Shown: positions 1 to 12,387, counted from the first letter of the stretch. The stretch is 64,000 nucleotides of DNA from Paralithodes platypus (GCA_032716605.1 CM064506.1:20190147-20254146), one strand, 5' to 3'. The notes: a model not told the origin generated them from the letters alone. Numbers and translations: made by a program.

Positions 1-272
1 GAGTACCAGTAGGTTATTCTGCTCTAATTGAATTAACAAATTTATCTTGCAATGATTATATATTCAAATGCAATGCAATTTTTAACTTCATATTTAAATG
101 ACCCCTTCCTAATAAAAACACAAATCATTATGATATTATTAGCAAACCTCGAAAACAAATATAATAATGATGATGATTACGGTACCGGGTACGGTACCGT
201 ACGGTATATTCATTTGAGTAAAAAATATGAAAACAAAAAACAAAAACACACACCTGCTAAAAATATATTAAT

Positions 273-691
273 CCCTTGAGGATTATGACGCAGTTTGACA
301 GTTTATTCTGGCTATTAATAGACGATTATATTCAGATTAGACAAGGTATATGGATATCAGAGTGCTCATTGAGACAGTCTTTACCCTTTCAATTCCCACA
401 GATCTTTCCTAAGCTGTAGCCTATGTATAAAAGCGCTAATATTGATCAAAATATGATTACAATTATTTCACTGGAAATGGGTTACCGGTAATTATTTGAT
501 CGGACAACAGATTTCAGCCCTGTGGCGACTGTGAGCACGCTTATTATTACAATTATACTTTCTCTCACTTCACTCTCTCACCCCAGTAATTTAGGCTACC
601 GGAGGACGTAGACGGAGGTCTATAAAAAATAAATATATATAGGCTACTGGTACTCTAACAATAGCCAGAATAAACTGTCAAAACGCGTCAA
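273..691. mobile_element. MITE-1 copy with about 240 bp internal insertion
   Basis: The left arm (CCCTTGAGGATTATGACGC, then GACAGTTTATTCTGGCTA and an AGACGATTATATTCAG box) and the right arm (AGCCAGAATAAACTGTC, then AAACGCGTCA) are inverted repeats of each other. They match the arms at 7880-8092 and 59147-59352. Non-homologous sequence from about 413 to 655 separates the arms, so the copy is interrupted. No coding capacity is visible. Confidence 0.7.
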
Positions 692-809
692 GGTACCGGT
701 ATGTGGGATCAATATAACCCACTATATGTCCCCATCAACCTCGAGTAGCCTAGGCCCCTACCTCATTAGGAATGTAATTTGTTGTGGTCAATTGATACCA
801 TCATTATAA

Positions 810-1008
810 ACCCTTGGAAGATACGATGACGCATTTATTGTCTGTGGTCTGGCTATTATTAGACGATTTCATTCAGATTAGGAAAGGTATATGGAAGTCA
901 GAGGGCTAATTGAGACAGCCTTTACCCTTTTACTTCCCACAGATCCTTCTTAAACTGTATAAAAGCGTCTAATGATAGCCAGAATAAAGTGTCAAAACGT
1001 GTCAAGGT
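810..1008. mobile_element. MITE-1 copy, near full length
   Basis: This is an inverted-repeat element of about 200 bp. The left half reads CCCTTGGAAGATACGATGAC then TCTGGCTATTATTAGACGAT. The right half reads TAAAAGCGTCTAATGATAGC then CAGAATAAAGTGTCAAAACG. The middle (GGAAGTCAGAGGGCTAATTG) is shared with other MITE-1 copies. It is non-coding. Confidence 0.75.
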
Positions 1009-1461
1009 ATTTCGGACCAATAAAACACTATCTCATGAAGTACCGGTACCTCATTAGGAATGTAAACTCTAGTGGTCATAACTCTTGCCACCATCGTCAT
1101 TAAGACCATCTTCCAGACTGCCCCGCCTCGCAGACACCCATTAATTATTATAATCATAACTTACACTACACTATCTTCTCGGTACCGGTACACTACTATT
1201 TTCGGTACACTATAATATTCGGTACACTATATTAATTTTCGGTACACTAATATTTTCATAATCATAAACCATAACTTACACTACACTATTATTTTCGGTA
1301 CCGTACACGTAACGATTATTACGACGACAGACTGGCGGTGCACAGTATACGGTGGGGAGGGGGGGTTACCATTATACTTATGTAGAGTTCAATATGCTCT
1401 CAGTTATAATAGCATCACACAAAATTTAAACAATCAAACACTTGCTACGTAACAAAACGGA

Positions 1462-4400
1462 ACAAACATATATAGAACAACATTAACAGAACATACCCAC
1501 AACATAAACAGAACAACATACACACAACATAAACAGAACATACACACAACAACATACACACAGCATAAACATAACAACATATACACAACATAAACAGAAC
1601 AACATACACACAACATACACACAACATACACACAACATACACACAACATACACAAAGCATAAACATAACATACACACAATATAAACAGAACAACATACAC
1701 ACAACATAAACAACAACATACACACAGCATACACACAACAACATACACATAACAACATACACACAACAACATACACACAACAACATACACACAACATAAA
1801 CAGAACAACAAACACACAACATACACACAACATAAACATAACAACATACACACAACATAAACAGAACATACACACAACATAAACAGAACAACATACACAC
1901 AACATAAACAGAACAACATACACACAACATAAACAGAACAACATACACACAACATAAACAGAACAACATACACACAACATAAACAGAACAACATACACAC
2001 AACATACACACAACATAAACATAACAACATACACACAACAACCAACAACATACACACAACATAAACAGAACAACATACACACAACATAAACACAAAAACA
2101 TACACACAACATAAACACAACAACATACACACAACATAAACAGAACAACATACACACAACAACATACACACAGCATAAATATAACAACATACACACAACA
2201 TAAACAGAACAACATACACACAACATACACACAGCATAAACATAACATACACACAACATAAACAGAACAACATACACACAACATACACACAACATAAACA
2301 TAACAACATACACACAACATAAACAGAACAACATACACACAACATAAACATAACAACATACACACAACATAAACAGAACAACATACACACAACATAAACA
2401 GAACAACATACACACAACATACACACAACATAAACATAACAACATACACACAACATACACACAACATACACACAACATAAACAGAACAACATACACACAA
2501 CATACACACAACAACCAACAACATAACAACATACACACAACATAAACAGAACAACATACACACAACATAAACACAACAACATACACACAACATAAACACA
2601 ACAACATACACACAACATAAACACAACAACATACACACAACATAAACACAACAACATAAACACAACATAAAACACAACCATACAACCATAAACACAACAA
2701 CATACACACAACATAAACAGAACAACATAAACACAACAACATAAACACAACAACATACACACAGCATAAACATAACAACATACACACAACATAAACAGAA
2801 CAACATACACACAACATACACACAGCATACACACAGCATAAACATAACATACACACAACATAAACAGAACAACATACACACAACATAAACAGAACAACAT
2901 ACACACAACCTAAACATAACAACATACACACAACATAAACAGAACAACATACACACAACATACACACAACATACACACAATATAAACATAACAACATACA
3001 CACAACATAAACATAACAACATACACACAACATAAACAGAACAACATACACACAACATAAACATAACAACATACACACAACATAAACAGACCAACATACA
3101 CACAACATAAACATAACAACATACACACAACATAAACAGAACAACATACGCACAACAACATACACAACATAACAGAATACATCACACGCATACACAACAA
3201 CATACACACATCATAAACATAACATACACACCACATAAACAGAACAACATACACACAGCATACACACAACATACCGTACACACAACAACATACACACAGC
3301 ATAAACATAACAACATACACACAACATAAACAGAACAACATACACACAGCATAAACATAACAACATACACACACATAACAGAACATACACACAAAAAACA
3401 ACATACACAACATACACACAGCATGACAGAACAAACATAAACAACATAAACAGAACAACATACACACACTAAAGAACAACATAAACAGAACACAGCACAC
3501 AGCATACAGAACACAGCACACAGCATACAGAACACAGCACAACATACACACAACATAAACAGAACAACATAAACAGAACAACATACACACAGCATACACA
3601 CAGCATACACACAACAACATACACACACTAAACAGAACAACATACACACAACATACACAGCATACACATACACACAACATAAAGAACAACATACACACAA
3701 CATACACACATAACATAACAACATACACACAACATAAACAGAACAACATACACACAGCATAAACATAACATACACACAACATAAACAGAACAACATACAC
3801 ACAACATACACACAGCATAAACAGAACAACATACACACAACATAAACAGAACAACATGCACACAGCATAAACAGAACAACATACACACAACATAAACAGA
3901 ACAACATACATAAACAGAACAACATACACACAACATAAACAGAACAACATACACACAGCATAAACAGAACAACATACACACAGCATAAACAGAACATACA
4001 CACAACATAAACAGAACAACATACACACAACATAAACAGAACAACATAAACAGAACAACATACACACAACATACACACAGCATACACACAACAACATACA
4101 CACAACATAAACAGAACAACATACACACAGCATAAACATAACAACATACACACAACATAAACAGAACAACATACACACAACATACACACAGCATAAACAT
4201 AACAACATACACACAACATAAACAGAACAACATACACACAGCATAAACATAACATACACACAACATACACACAGCATAAACAGAACAACATACACACAAC
4301 ATAAACAGAACAACATAAACAGAACAACATACACACAGCATAAACAGAACAACATACACACAGCATAAACAGAACAACATACACACAACATACACACAGC

Positions 4401-4727
4401 ATACACACAAACAACATACACACAACATAACACAAACATACACACAGCATAAACATAACAACATACACACAACATAAACAGAACAACATACACACAGCAT
4501 AAACAGAACAACATACACACAACATACACACAGCATAAACATAACAACATACACACAACATAAACAGAACAACATACACACAACATACACACAGCATAAA
4601 CAGAACAACATACACACAACATAAACAGAACATACATAAACAGAACAACATACACACAACATAAACAGAACAACATACACACAACATACACACAGCATAA
4701 ACATAACAACATACACACAATATATAC
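1462..4727. repeat. AC-rich minisatellite, basic unit about 25 bp, 3.3 kb
   Basis: The array is built from blocks CATACACACAAC or CATACACACAGC joined to ATAAACAGAACAA or ATAAACATAACAA. The dominant period is about 25 bp, with extra 12-bp blocks inserted irregularly. The minus strand is free of stops in all frames, which produces several 350-610 codon open frames rich in C, V, Y, M and L. Those frames are artefacts of composition. The array degenerates at about 3400-3550 and 4620-4660. Confidence 0.95.
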
Positions 4728-5122
4728 ATACCGGTACACGGTCATCAGGCCAGTGCAGTCAATTCACAGCAACATATTCAGTAAATGAACAAAGCATAAT
4801 TTTAGTCACAATTTCAGCTCCAATAATTCGACACAATCACCTCGCCACCGCACTCTCAATACACCTATGACGAGCGCTATGCCTGTAACTATTCACGCAA
4901 ATTTAATACATTACTTATATTATTTCAATAAATATACCTCTTAATGAATATTCAGGATTGTACAATACTCTGCCTTTGGTTATAGTGAGAGATGTAGTGT
5001 AGGGCATAGCCTAATGGTGTACACAAACAAATAGGGGTGTAGGGGAAAAGGGGTCTGCCTCGTATGGGCCAACAAGCCTTCTGCAGATCTCCATTTTTCT
5101 TATGTTCTTATCACTATTACAA
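4728..5122. other. non-coding DNA, nothing recognised
   Basis: AT-rich sequence between the minisatellite and the duplicated block at 5123. I see no arms, ORFs or RNA-like features here. Confidence 0.5.
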
Positions 5123-5608
5123 TTAAGGTTGCAAGCGAACTTTTGACTGCCACTGTACGAACCCTAGTCACGCCCTCCGACATACTTAAGGGGAAATGAG
5201 TCGCTTTTATGGTCCCCCTTCTTCCTCATGTTTAGCTTCATTAGTTTTAATATTTTCAGATGTGACCCATTAGTTTGTCTATTTTAAAACCTTTTGCTCT
5301 ATTTCTTTATCAATAAGACCTTTCGTTCTATTTTCCTGGCGAACGATAGTGAGCCTGTAATTTTGGGAGAACCGGCCTTCGGGCGGGACATTTTTCTACC
5401 GAAAAATATACAAATTAATCTAGAAGGGGGATCTAATGGATGTGTTTTTAGGTTTGATGGAGGTCTAGGGAGGAAACTAAGAAAAATTTATATATTAATT
5501 AATATGTAGAGTAGACCAAAAAACAAGCACTGCCCCCTTAAGGTTGTAATTTAAGCGAACTTTTGACCGCCCCTGTACGAACCCCAGTCACGCCCTCGGA
5601 CTTACTTA
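5123..5608. repeat. 67-71 bp direct duplication bounded by TTAA and split by an A element
   Basis: 5123-5189 and 5538-5608 are near-identical blocks. Each starts TTAAGGTTG, contains GCGAACTTTTGAC and ACGAACCC.AGTCACGCCC, and ends ACTTAA. The A element at 5186-5541 lies exactly between them, sharing the TTAA at each boundary. Confidence 0.8.
5186..5541 (+). mobile_element. A-family TTAA element
   Basis: Ends are TTAAGGGGAAATGAG and GCCCCCTTAA. Internal A-family landmarks occur in order: CCCCTTCTTCCTCATGTTTA, CCTGGCGAACGATAGTGAGC, a CCGGCCTTCGGGCGG hairpin, TTTTTCTACCGAAAAAT, then TTTGATGGAGGTCTAGGGAG. It is about 356 bp with no ORF. By its TTAA ends I infer a piggyBac-type non-autonomous element. 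Confidence 0.8.
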
Positions 5609-5611
5609 AAA

Positions 5612-6094
5612 CTTGCCACTACTTTTTGCAAGTTCGCGTCCGCTCTGCCTTTCTTTACCCTCTCTCACACTTTTCTGCCTTCTGAGGCTATTTTTCTGAC
5701 ACTTGTTCGTATTTTGAGGTTTGGGTTTTTTTTTTTTTTTTTTTTTTTTTTGTATCCCGGGGGAGGGGGAGGAGGGGAAGCAGTACGTTTCTCATCATTT
5801 TTCGATACCGGTATGTTCTCATTTTTGTTCTTCACACTCTCTAGACTCTCTTTCTCTAGTTTTCACTCTCTATCAGGGTGTCAAACGAAAGCAAAGTCCA
5901 ATTTGTGTACCGGTATTCATTATTATTGTATACCCGGTATGTAAAGATATGATTATGGTTTATAGTTCAAATTATGTCTTTCAAAGTGATAAAAATAGCC
6001 TACTAAAAAACAAATGCTATTTTCAAATAAATTGTCTAGTTTTCCTTTTCATATTTATTCGAGTCTTCAAACGAAATTGGTTCGGTTTGACACT

Positions 6095-6137
<43 letters not shown>

Positions 6138-6600
6138 TTTTCCACGAGTGTATTATTTTTATTTACCATGACAAGGCGTAGAAGGTATTTCAACTCATAC
6201 TCTCTCGCTCTCACACTCACACTCTCACGCTCTCTTTCTCTCTCACTCGCACTCTCTCACTCGCACTCTCTCTCTCTCTCTCGCCAAAAGTGAATGCCGA
6301 TACATACTGGTACAGTACTTGGAATTGTATAGGCTATATAATTTCTGAAAGGTGTGTTTCATAAAGTGTAGAGACATGACGGCAAGGTTAATATAGAGCG
6401 CAAATACAATTATAGAAATATATAATAGGAATGGAAAACTCTAGGCCTACCTACATACCGGTATAAGCTTTACACACACACACGGTCAAATTCTAGTAAT
6501 GGCTCCAAATCGATGTTAGTATTGAGTCTTGTTTAATTTCCTAGTTTTCCTTCATATTTCATGTTTTGTGATATTAAGAATTGGTGCAATTATGATTTTT
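5612..6600. other. poly-T, (TC)n and unassigned DNA
   Basis: A T run at about 5726-5751 is followed by G/A-rich sequence. Pure (TC)n lies at about 6097-6130 and degenerate TCTCNC sequence at about 6199-6290. Open frames here are low-complexity. Nothing else is recognised. Confidence 0.6.
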
Positions 6601-6640
6601 GATTAGCCTAACCTAACAACCTAATCTAACCTAACCTAGT
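6601..6640. repeat. CCTAA-rich interstitial telomere-like patch
   Basis: AGCCTAACCTAACAACC and CTAACCTAACCTAG are imperfect CCTAA words, the complement of the arthropod TTAGG telomere repeat. The patch is short and degenerate, so it may be chance or an old relic. Confidence 0.35.
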
Positions 6641-7012
6641 GTAATTGTTAAACGAATATACCCCAGTTTATAATACCAGAAACCAATAATTAAGGATATA
6701 AATAGACGAACGGAAATAATTTTAATACCCAAATCGAGTTGGAGCCCCACACAATAATAATAACTGTTCAATCTGACAATGGATATATTTAGTTCCATTA
6801 ATCCTGGTGCCCATACCCTGTACAGCACCCTGATTTAGTGGGCTTGGAGTGAAGGTCCATTAATCTAATCTGTTTGGTTTAGGCTTGTAATCAGTGTTAT
6901 ATATATAGTTGGTGTTAATGTTGGATGACGGTATTGATGTATATTTATAACATTTGTATTACATAATGATGGGTTTGTATAAATAGCATATCACTTAAAA
7001 TCCTAAAATAGC
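6641..7012. other. non-coding DNA, nothing recognised
   Basis: AT-rich stretch. A short minus-strand open frame (6631-6828) has no recognisable motif and is not supported. Confidence 0.4.
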
Positions 7013-7335
7013 TCCTTGAGGATTATGAAACATTTTGACAGTATTATGGCTAATGGTGTAATGGTTAGAGTGTTTAAGATCTGTATGTGGTAACCCAGGT
7101 TCGAATACAGGTAGAATCACATGCTTTCATTAATTTCATTAGGAGGTGTTTGGTGTTGGGAGTGAAATATATTAGATAATTAGACTATTTTGTTCAGGTT
7201 AATAAGGCTACCGGTATATATAAGTCAGATGGTTAATTGACACAGTGTTTACCCTTTTCATTCCCACAGGTCCTTCCTAAGCTGTATACAATCGTCTAAT
7301 GATAGTCAGAAACGCGTCATAATCTTCAAGGGGGT
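7013..7335. mobile_element. MITE-1 copy carrying a SINE
   Basis: The left arm CTTGAGGATTATGAAACATT then TTTGACAGTATTATGG is followed by a tRNA-like SINE (7048-7190). The MITE middle (AAGTCAGATGGTTAATTGAC) and right arm (CCTTCCTAAGCTGTATACAA then TCGTCTAATGATAGTCAGAA and CGCGTCATAATCTTCAAG) follow. The SINE sits inside the left arm at the same place as in the 21070-21428 copy. Confidence 0.75.
7048..7190 (+). mobile_element. tRNA-derived SINE (family S1)
   Basis: It has an A-box-like TGGTGTAATGGTTAGAG and a B box GGTTCGAATAC, then a shared body (ACATGCTTTCATTAATTTC, GGTGTTTGGTGTTGGGAGTG). The same module recurs at 21251-21383, 38731-38832, 42261-42390 and, with a different tail, 59602-59676. 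The D-arm resembles Gln/Glu/Asp-type tRNAs, but the anticodon arm is too degraded to assign. Confidence 0.75.
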
Positions 7336-7366
7336 ACATTTAATTTGTCTTAAAGGAAAATACAAT

Positions 7367-7456
7367 AGTATGGATGAATTGCGAGTGTGGTTTCTTTTAA
7401 TTATCAGTTGACTAATCAGATGAGTTAACCACTGCCTAACAAACTACGCTCTCTTT

Positions 7457-7509
<53 letters not shown>

Positions 7510-7566
7510 TATTGCCATTTATAAGATCACAAGAGAGGAACAGAACTTACGTGGGCAACTGTACAT
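7367..7566 (-). mobile_element. H-family (Tc1/mariner-like) MITE, partial
   Basis: The right end GTGGGCAACTGTAC and the inner GAGGAACAGAACTTACGTG match the ends of 16025-16252 and 50593-50989. The inner block TTCTTTTAATTATCAGTTGA is the reverse complement of the H core and preserves an unoccupied TTAA site. A (TC)n run at about 7463-7505 interrupts it. Confidence 0.65.
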
Positions 7567-7879
7567 AATAATAGATGTGGAGAGAAAGAGATGGGAGGCG
7601 GCTCACAATTTATATCCTTCAATGAAATGGAAGGAATGGTTCGCGTGAGCTGAATATATTTCACTCCGAGAGATGATAGAAATTCCCAGAATAAGACAGA
7701 TATAGATTAAGTTTTCATCAGGTGAATAATAATGTTTGACAATTTGGAGGAGGATATGTTATAGGTATTATATTACAACACATAATGGAAAACTTATGCC
7801 AATATATCTACCTGGATGAAAATTTGGATGGATTAAGCTCCTGAAGATCATGCGATTTTTTTTTAACCCTCGGCAAAAC
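7567..7879. other. non-coding DNA, nothing recognised
   Basis: AT-rich sequence without arms or credible ORFs. AACCCTCGGCAAAACTT just before the next element is not assigned. Confidence 0.4.
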
Positions 7880-8092
7880 TTAACCCTTTGAAGCTCTGAT
7901 GCGTTTTAACAGTTTATTTTAGCTATCATTAGACGATTTTATGCAGCTTAGGAAGTGTATGCGAGTATTAAAAGGGTAAATACTATCTTAATCAACCCTT
8001 TGAATTCCATATACCGTTACTAATCTGAATAAAATCGTCTAATAGTAGCCAGAAACAGAACAGAAACGAGTATTGGAGCTTGAAAGGGTTAA
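7880..8092. mobile_element. MITE-1 copy, complete, TTAA to TTAA
   Basis: It runs from TTAACCCTTTGAAGCTCTG to CTTGAAAGGGTTAA (213 bp). Subterminal boxes ATTAGACGATTTTATGCAGC and its inverse (AATAAAATCGTCTAATAG) are clear. This is the cleanest copy for defining family ends. TTAA plus CCCTTT termini are typical of piggyBac-type elements. Confidence 0.8.
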
Positions 8093-8205
8093 TATAAAAT
8101 ATGGTAGGCTACTAAGATGTCTTTTTCGTAACAAGGTTGTCAATACGGTACCGTAGCCTACTCTATAGATGACACCGAATTTATATACTTGCCATTTTCT
8201 TTCGT

Positions 8206-8602
8206 CTCCCGAGGTACTAGGGACATAACTAGGTTTTAGGTGAGGGTTAGTTTTGTATCCCACGTATTAGGTACTAGGGACATATACTAGGTGTTAGATT
8301 AGGGTTATTTTTGTATCCCACGTACTAGGTACTAGGGACATAAACTAGGTGATAGGTGAGGGTTAGTTTTGTATCCCACGTACTGGGTACCGGTACTAGA
8401 AAAATATACTAGGTGTTAGAGGAGGGTTGGTTTTGTATCCCCCGTACCGGTACTGGGTACTAGGGACATATAATAGGTGTTAGGTGAGGGTTAGTTGTGT
8501 ACCGGTATCCCACGTAGGCTACTAGGTACCGGTACTGGGTACTAGGGACATATACTAGGTGTTAGATGAGGGTTAGTTTTGTATCCCACGTACCGGTACT
8601 GG
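8206..8602. repeat. 64-bp minisatellite, left part
   Basis: The unit contains GGGTACTAGGGACATATACT, AGGTGTTAGGTGAGGGTTAG and TTTTGTATCCCACGTACCGG. About six copies are present. The array is cut at 8602 by a transposon and resumes at 10487. Confidence 0.9.
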
Positions 8603-10485
8603 AACCAGATTCACTAACGGTCGTACGATCCGAAAACTCCCTTACCGTTCCCTTACGTCTCAACGCTGGTATTCACGAAGCGTCGTAGCGGCCATCTTTG
8701 ATCGTAGGAAGCTCCTAAAATCGCCTTTCGCAAAGGGTGGTCCAGACCACCCTTACATGAATTTGACCCGGATATAGGTACACAAATATCGATAACACAA
8801 CCCGCGACCATAACAAATTCGTCTGCAGTATAGCTCTTTATGACACACTAAGTAATTATTGAGGCAATAATAGCGCAATATGATTGTTAACTTGTGTTTA
8901 CAACACCATTAAGGCATTTAATACAAAGTATGAATATATTTGTATCCTTAATGTCTTATGACAGGCCGAATTAAGCTATGAATAGCCTCCATATGCCAGC
9001 CTAGACCTAGTCAAGGTTAATTGATGCACAAATTCATGTGCTGCGACAACACGTAGCCTACCATTAGTAGATTTTAACCCTCATTTATTGCAGAAATGGT
9101 TTATTCCAACTCCCCACCACCTCTGAGTTAGATTAGGGTAGCCTATTCCTCAACAAATTTGAAAGTATCACAGGAACAAAATGATGAAAAGAATTACCCT
9201 AGGCCTAGCCTAAAAAATGAATAAATAATAAACGCTGTGTGAATAATTTTGTTTAGCCTAGCCTAGGCTATAACCTAGGTTTATTTTGAAAAAGTTAGGG
9301 CTATTTAGGCTAGACTAGTTAGGCTTATGTATGGTATTTTGGTTAGGCTAGCAATGCCTAGCTGGGTTAGATTAGGGTAGCCTATTTCCTCAACAAATTT
9401 GAAAGTATCACAGGAAAAAAAATATGAAAAGAATTACCCTAGGCATAGTCTAAACAAAAAATAATAGGCTAGCCTATATGGTGTTGTGAATATTTTTGTA
9501 TAGGCCTAGCCTAGCCTAGGATGTAACCTAGGTTTATTTTGAAAAAGTTAGGGCTATTTAGGCTAGAAAAGTTAGGCCTACGTATGGTATTTTGGTTAGG
9601 CTAGCAATGCCTAGCTTGGTGTAGCCTAAGCATGGTAAAGTAGAAGCCTAGCAGGTTAAGATGGTGTTTGCAGGCGTACCGTCCTCATTGTTAACTAGCT
9701 GTTATTAGTCCCATGCTGGTAATATATTTGATGATGGCAATAAGTCATGGGAGGTGAGGGGGACAAAGCCCCCCTCAACCTATCATTATTTCCCATGGCC
9801 AACTGTTGGATAATAGATTGAGGAGGCCTATGCTAGGCCTATTTTGAAAAGGTAGATAGGCCTTGAGGTGTTGTGGATACAAAAAAATTACCCTAGGCCT
9901 ATTTTGAAAAATTAGGCCTAGGCTAAGTCTGGCATTTTGGCTTGGCTAGAACTGCCTTTGTAGGCATAGACATAGTAAAGTCTGGCATTTTGGTTTGGCT
10001 CGCCCTGTCTAGGTGTAGACATGGTAAAGTAGAACAATATACTGTGGTTAAGGTATAAATAATACACTCCCAACTAGCCTAACATATGATTATCAATGAT
10101 CAATCCGTCGAAAATCCTTTAACTTAGGCCACTAACAGGCTTCCCTGTAGCCTAGCTAGGCTAATTTCTTATCATCAATTCACAAGATACTCTATTCTTC
10201 TTCCTGCTGGCTGTGGTGGATCGAATTAGCCATGCTAAACAATGACAAGCTCATAAATTAAAGTATATTAGGTTCTTCTTGGCGCTTCAGTCATGTGGGT
10301 GACATATTGTTTATTTACAAAGGCCAAGCGCCTGATTGGTCAAGAGAAGCCTTGGTGAAAATAACCGAAAGGGAGCCGTAAGGGAGCTCAACGATGCGTT
10401 CGTGAATACACCTTCCGCACTCCCTTAGGAACGATCGTAGGTTGCTGTACGACATCGCACGCTACGACCGTTAGTGAATCTGGGT
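8603..10485. mobile_element. non-autonomous DNA transposon, 1.88 kb, inserted in a minisatellite
   Basis: Terminal inverted repeats are AACCAGATTCACTAACGGTC at the left and GACCGTTAGTGAATCTGGGT at the right. Further inverted words lie inside (CTCCCTTACCGTTCC against GAAAGGGAGCCGTAAGGGAG). The flanks both read CTGG (8599-8602 and 10487-10490), a possible 4-bp target duplication with one extra C. No ORF above 60 codons lies inside, so no transposase is encoded. The superfamily is not assigned. Confidence 0.75.
9126..9615. repeat. about 240-bp direct duplication inside the 1.88 kb transposon
   Basis: 9126-9364 and 9366-9615 are close copies. Both run from GTTAGATTAGGGTAGCCTAT through AAATTTGAAAGTATCACAGG and ACCTAGGTTTATTTTGAAAA to GGTTAGGCTAGCAATGCCTA. 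The sequence is rich in TAGGCCTAGCC words. It is non-coding. Confidence 0.85.
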
Positions 10486-10486
10486 C

Positions 10487-10960
10487 CTGGGTACTAGGGA
10501 CATATACTAGGTGTTAGGTGAGGGTTAGTTGTGTATCCCACGTAGGCTACTAGATACCGGTACTGGGTACTAGGGACATATACTAGGTGTTAGGTGAGGG
10601 TTAGTTTTGTATCCCACGTAGGCTACTAGGTACCGGTACTAGGGACATATACTAGGTGTTAGATGAGGGTTAGTTTTGTATCCCACGTACCGGTACTGGG
10701 TACTAGGGACATATACTAGGTGTTAGGTGAGGGTTTGTTTTGTATCCCACGTACTGGGTCTAAGTTAGGTTAGGTTAGGTTCTTTGGTTAGGTTAATGAC
10801 AAGGGATCAGGTGGTAGGTATGGAATAAACTAAGTACTAGGCACACTTATTACCTGGTAGGTAAGAGTTAGTCTTGTATCCCACGTACTAGGTACGGTAC
10901 TACGGACACGTTCTAAGTGTTAGGTGAGGGTTAGTCTTGTATCCAATGTACCGATACCGG
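10487..10960. repeat. 64-bp minisatellite, right part, with (TTAGG)3
   Basis: It continues the 8206-8602 array with four clear units, then decays. An exact TTAGGTTAGGTTAGG patch lies at about 10757-10772. Further diverged units (AGTCTTGTATCCCACGTAC) extend to about 10950. Confidence 0.85.
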
Positions 10961-11440
10961 TACTACGTCCAGGTTACTGGGTTTTTATGATTTTCATAAT
11001 CACTACGTTTTCGAAAAATCGGGTTTTATGGCTTTATAAATCGAGATACCGGCAACCCGAGCCACATATCGAAATTAGGCTGCTGTCTTTTTCGACTCTA
11101 AACAGTCGCAAAACCCGAACCAACTTTTTCCAAAACCTGGCTCGAGTTTTCGAAATCTTGGGTTTTATGGTTTTTCAACACCTTAAAACAGAACCAGGGT
11201 TTGCTAAAATGTGTTATTATCGCCGGTTTACACAATTAACCCCTATTTTTCCCTGATCTTCATAGCCCTCCCCACTATCGGGCGGCGTGTCTTAATTAAG
11301 ATCGTTGGATAGGGCCTAATGGGGGAAAACGTTTTTTCCGAGGTTTGTAATACAATCCAAACACTATATAGTGATGAAAAATAACAGATTCCAAAATTAA
11401 AAACCCTGGGAAAATTAGTTATCGGTATACATTAAAATCA
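10961..11440. other. non-coding DNA, a 110-codon frame of unknown value
   Basis: A plus-strand frame at 10924-11256 starts inside the minisatellite. It has no recognisable domain, and its two halves look weakly alike. I treat it as chance. Nothing else is recognised. Confidence 0.4.
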
Positions 11441-11447
11441 AAATTTT

Positions 11448-11690
11448 CCGGAGAGAGTAACGGAGAGAAAGGGTTAGAGGGAGTAACGGAGAGAAAGAGA
11501 GAGAGGGGGAGGGAGGGAGGATGGGAGAGAGTAACGGAGAGAAAGGGTGAGAGGGAGTAACGGAGAGAAAGAGAGAGAGAGGGAGGGAGGAAGGGAGAGA
11601 GTAACGGAGAGAAAGGGTGAGAGGGAAGGAGGGAGGGAGAGAGTAACGGAGATAAAGAGAGAGAGAGAGATGGGGGGGGGGGGGGGGTAG
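11448..11690. repeat. GA-rich minisatellite and poly-G
   Basis: Units GAGAGAGTAACGGAGAGAAA and GGGTGAGAGGGAGTAACGG repeat with variable spacers of (GA)n and GGGA. The region ends in (GA)n and a G run at about 11672-11687. Confidence 0.9.
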
Positions 11691-11801
11691 GCACTTGCAA
11701 CACTTTACCTCAACCCAGTGTGAGGGAGGAGACAAGTTACACCGATAAAGGGGCGCGAAGGATACCAGGCTGAAAGGCAGAGAGTTAGGGTGTGTGTGAG
11801 G

Positions 11802-11876
11802 TGGAGGAATAGCGAGGTACTAGAACTGTCTCATAGGCTTTATTTATGTACCTACACTACCGGTACCTATATTTAA
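11802..11876. repeat. 75-bp dispersed repeat, copy 1 of 2
   Basis: AGCGAGGTACTAGAACTGTC then TATTTATGTACCTACACTAC matches 13155-13220 in the same orientation. Together the copies bracket 1.3 kb of foldback elements. Confidence 0.7.
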
Positions 11877-12360
11877 TAGCGCGTTTTTCAAAGACACTGT
11901 GGACCATAGAGTTTTTATGTTTTGAAAAACTGGCAAGTTGCTCATGGCAGACCTATAATTGTTAAATATATATAATAAAAAAGCATAATTCAGAGACAAA
12001 TGTGTTAATTAAACAATAATATTACTTCCCAACTCTATAGGAATGCAAAGGACTCTAATTCATTCGAAATAATTTTAAGTATATGAAGGACATAATATTT
12101 ACAACACTCACCCCTGTCAGTTGTCTAACATTCGAATCATGCCTTGTAACGAAGGCTGTGAGTGGCTGAAACTGTCACCAGAGTCCTGCCTCCCGGCTGG
12201 TGGCCACACCCCCAGAGTCCGTTAATCTTTGGTCTTGGCCGAGCTGACCAAAGACTACCAGACAATCTCGGGAGGCTGTCTGCTTCTGTCTGGTAATCTA
12301 TGGTAATCTATGGTAATCTATGGTAATCTATGCCTCTTTGTGCCTTTGAAAAACGCGCTA
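11877..12360. mobile_element. 484-bp element with 20-bp terminal inverted repeats
   Basis: The ends TAGCGCGTTTTTCAAAGACA and TGCCTTTGAAAAACGCGCTA are inverted repeats with one or two mismatches. A short (TATGGTAATC)n tandem lies at about 12294-12332. There is no ORF. The target duplication is ambiguous because the flanks are TA-rich. Confidence 0.65.
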
Positions 12361-12387
12361 ATAGTTACCGGTATATAATGAATGCAT

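Larger units (their letters stand above)
1..1461. other. AT-rich non-coding DNA with two MITE-1 copies
   Basis: No credible coding region is visible. The stretch holds two copies of the MITE-1 foldback family (listed separately), many GGTACCGGTACC-like palindromes, and a short degenerate tandem of TTTTCGGTACACTA words at about 1183-1310. The remaining sequence is unremarkable AT-rich DNA. Confidence 0.7.

Noticed and set aside
1434..4745. Several 350-610 codon minus-strand frames rich in C, V, Y, M, L
   Set aside because: They are stop-free readings of the AC-rich minisatellite. Three frames are open at once, and there is no domain or codon bias.
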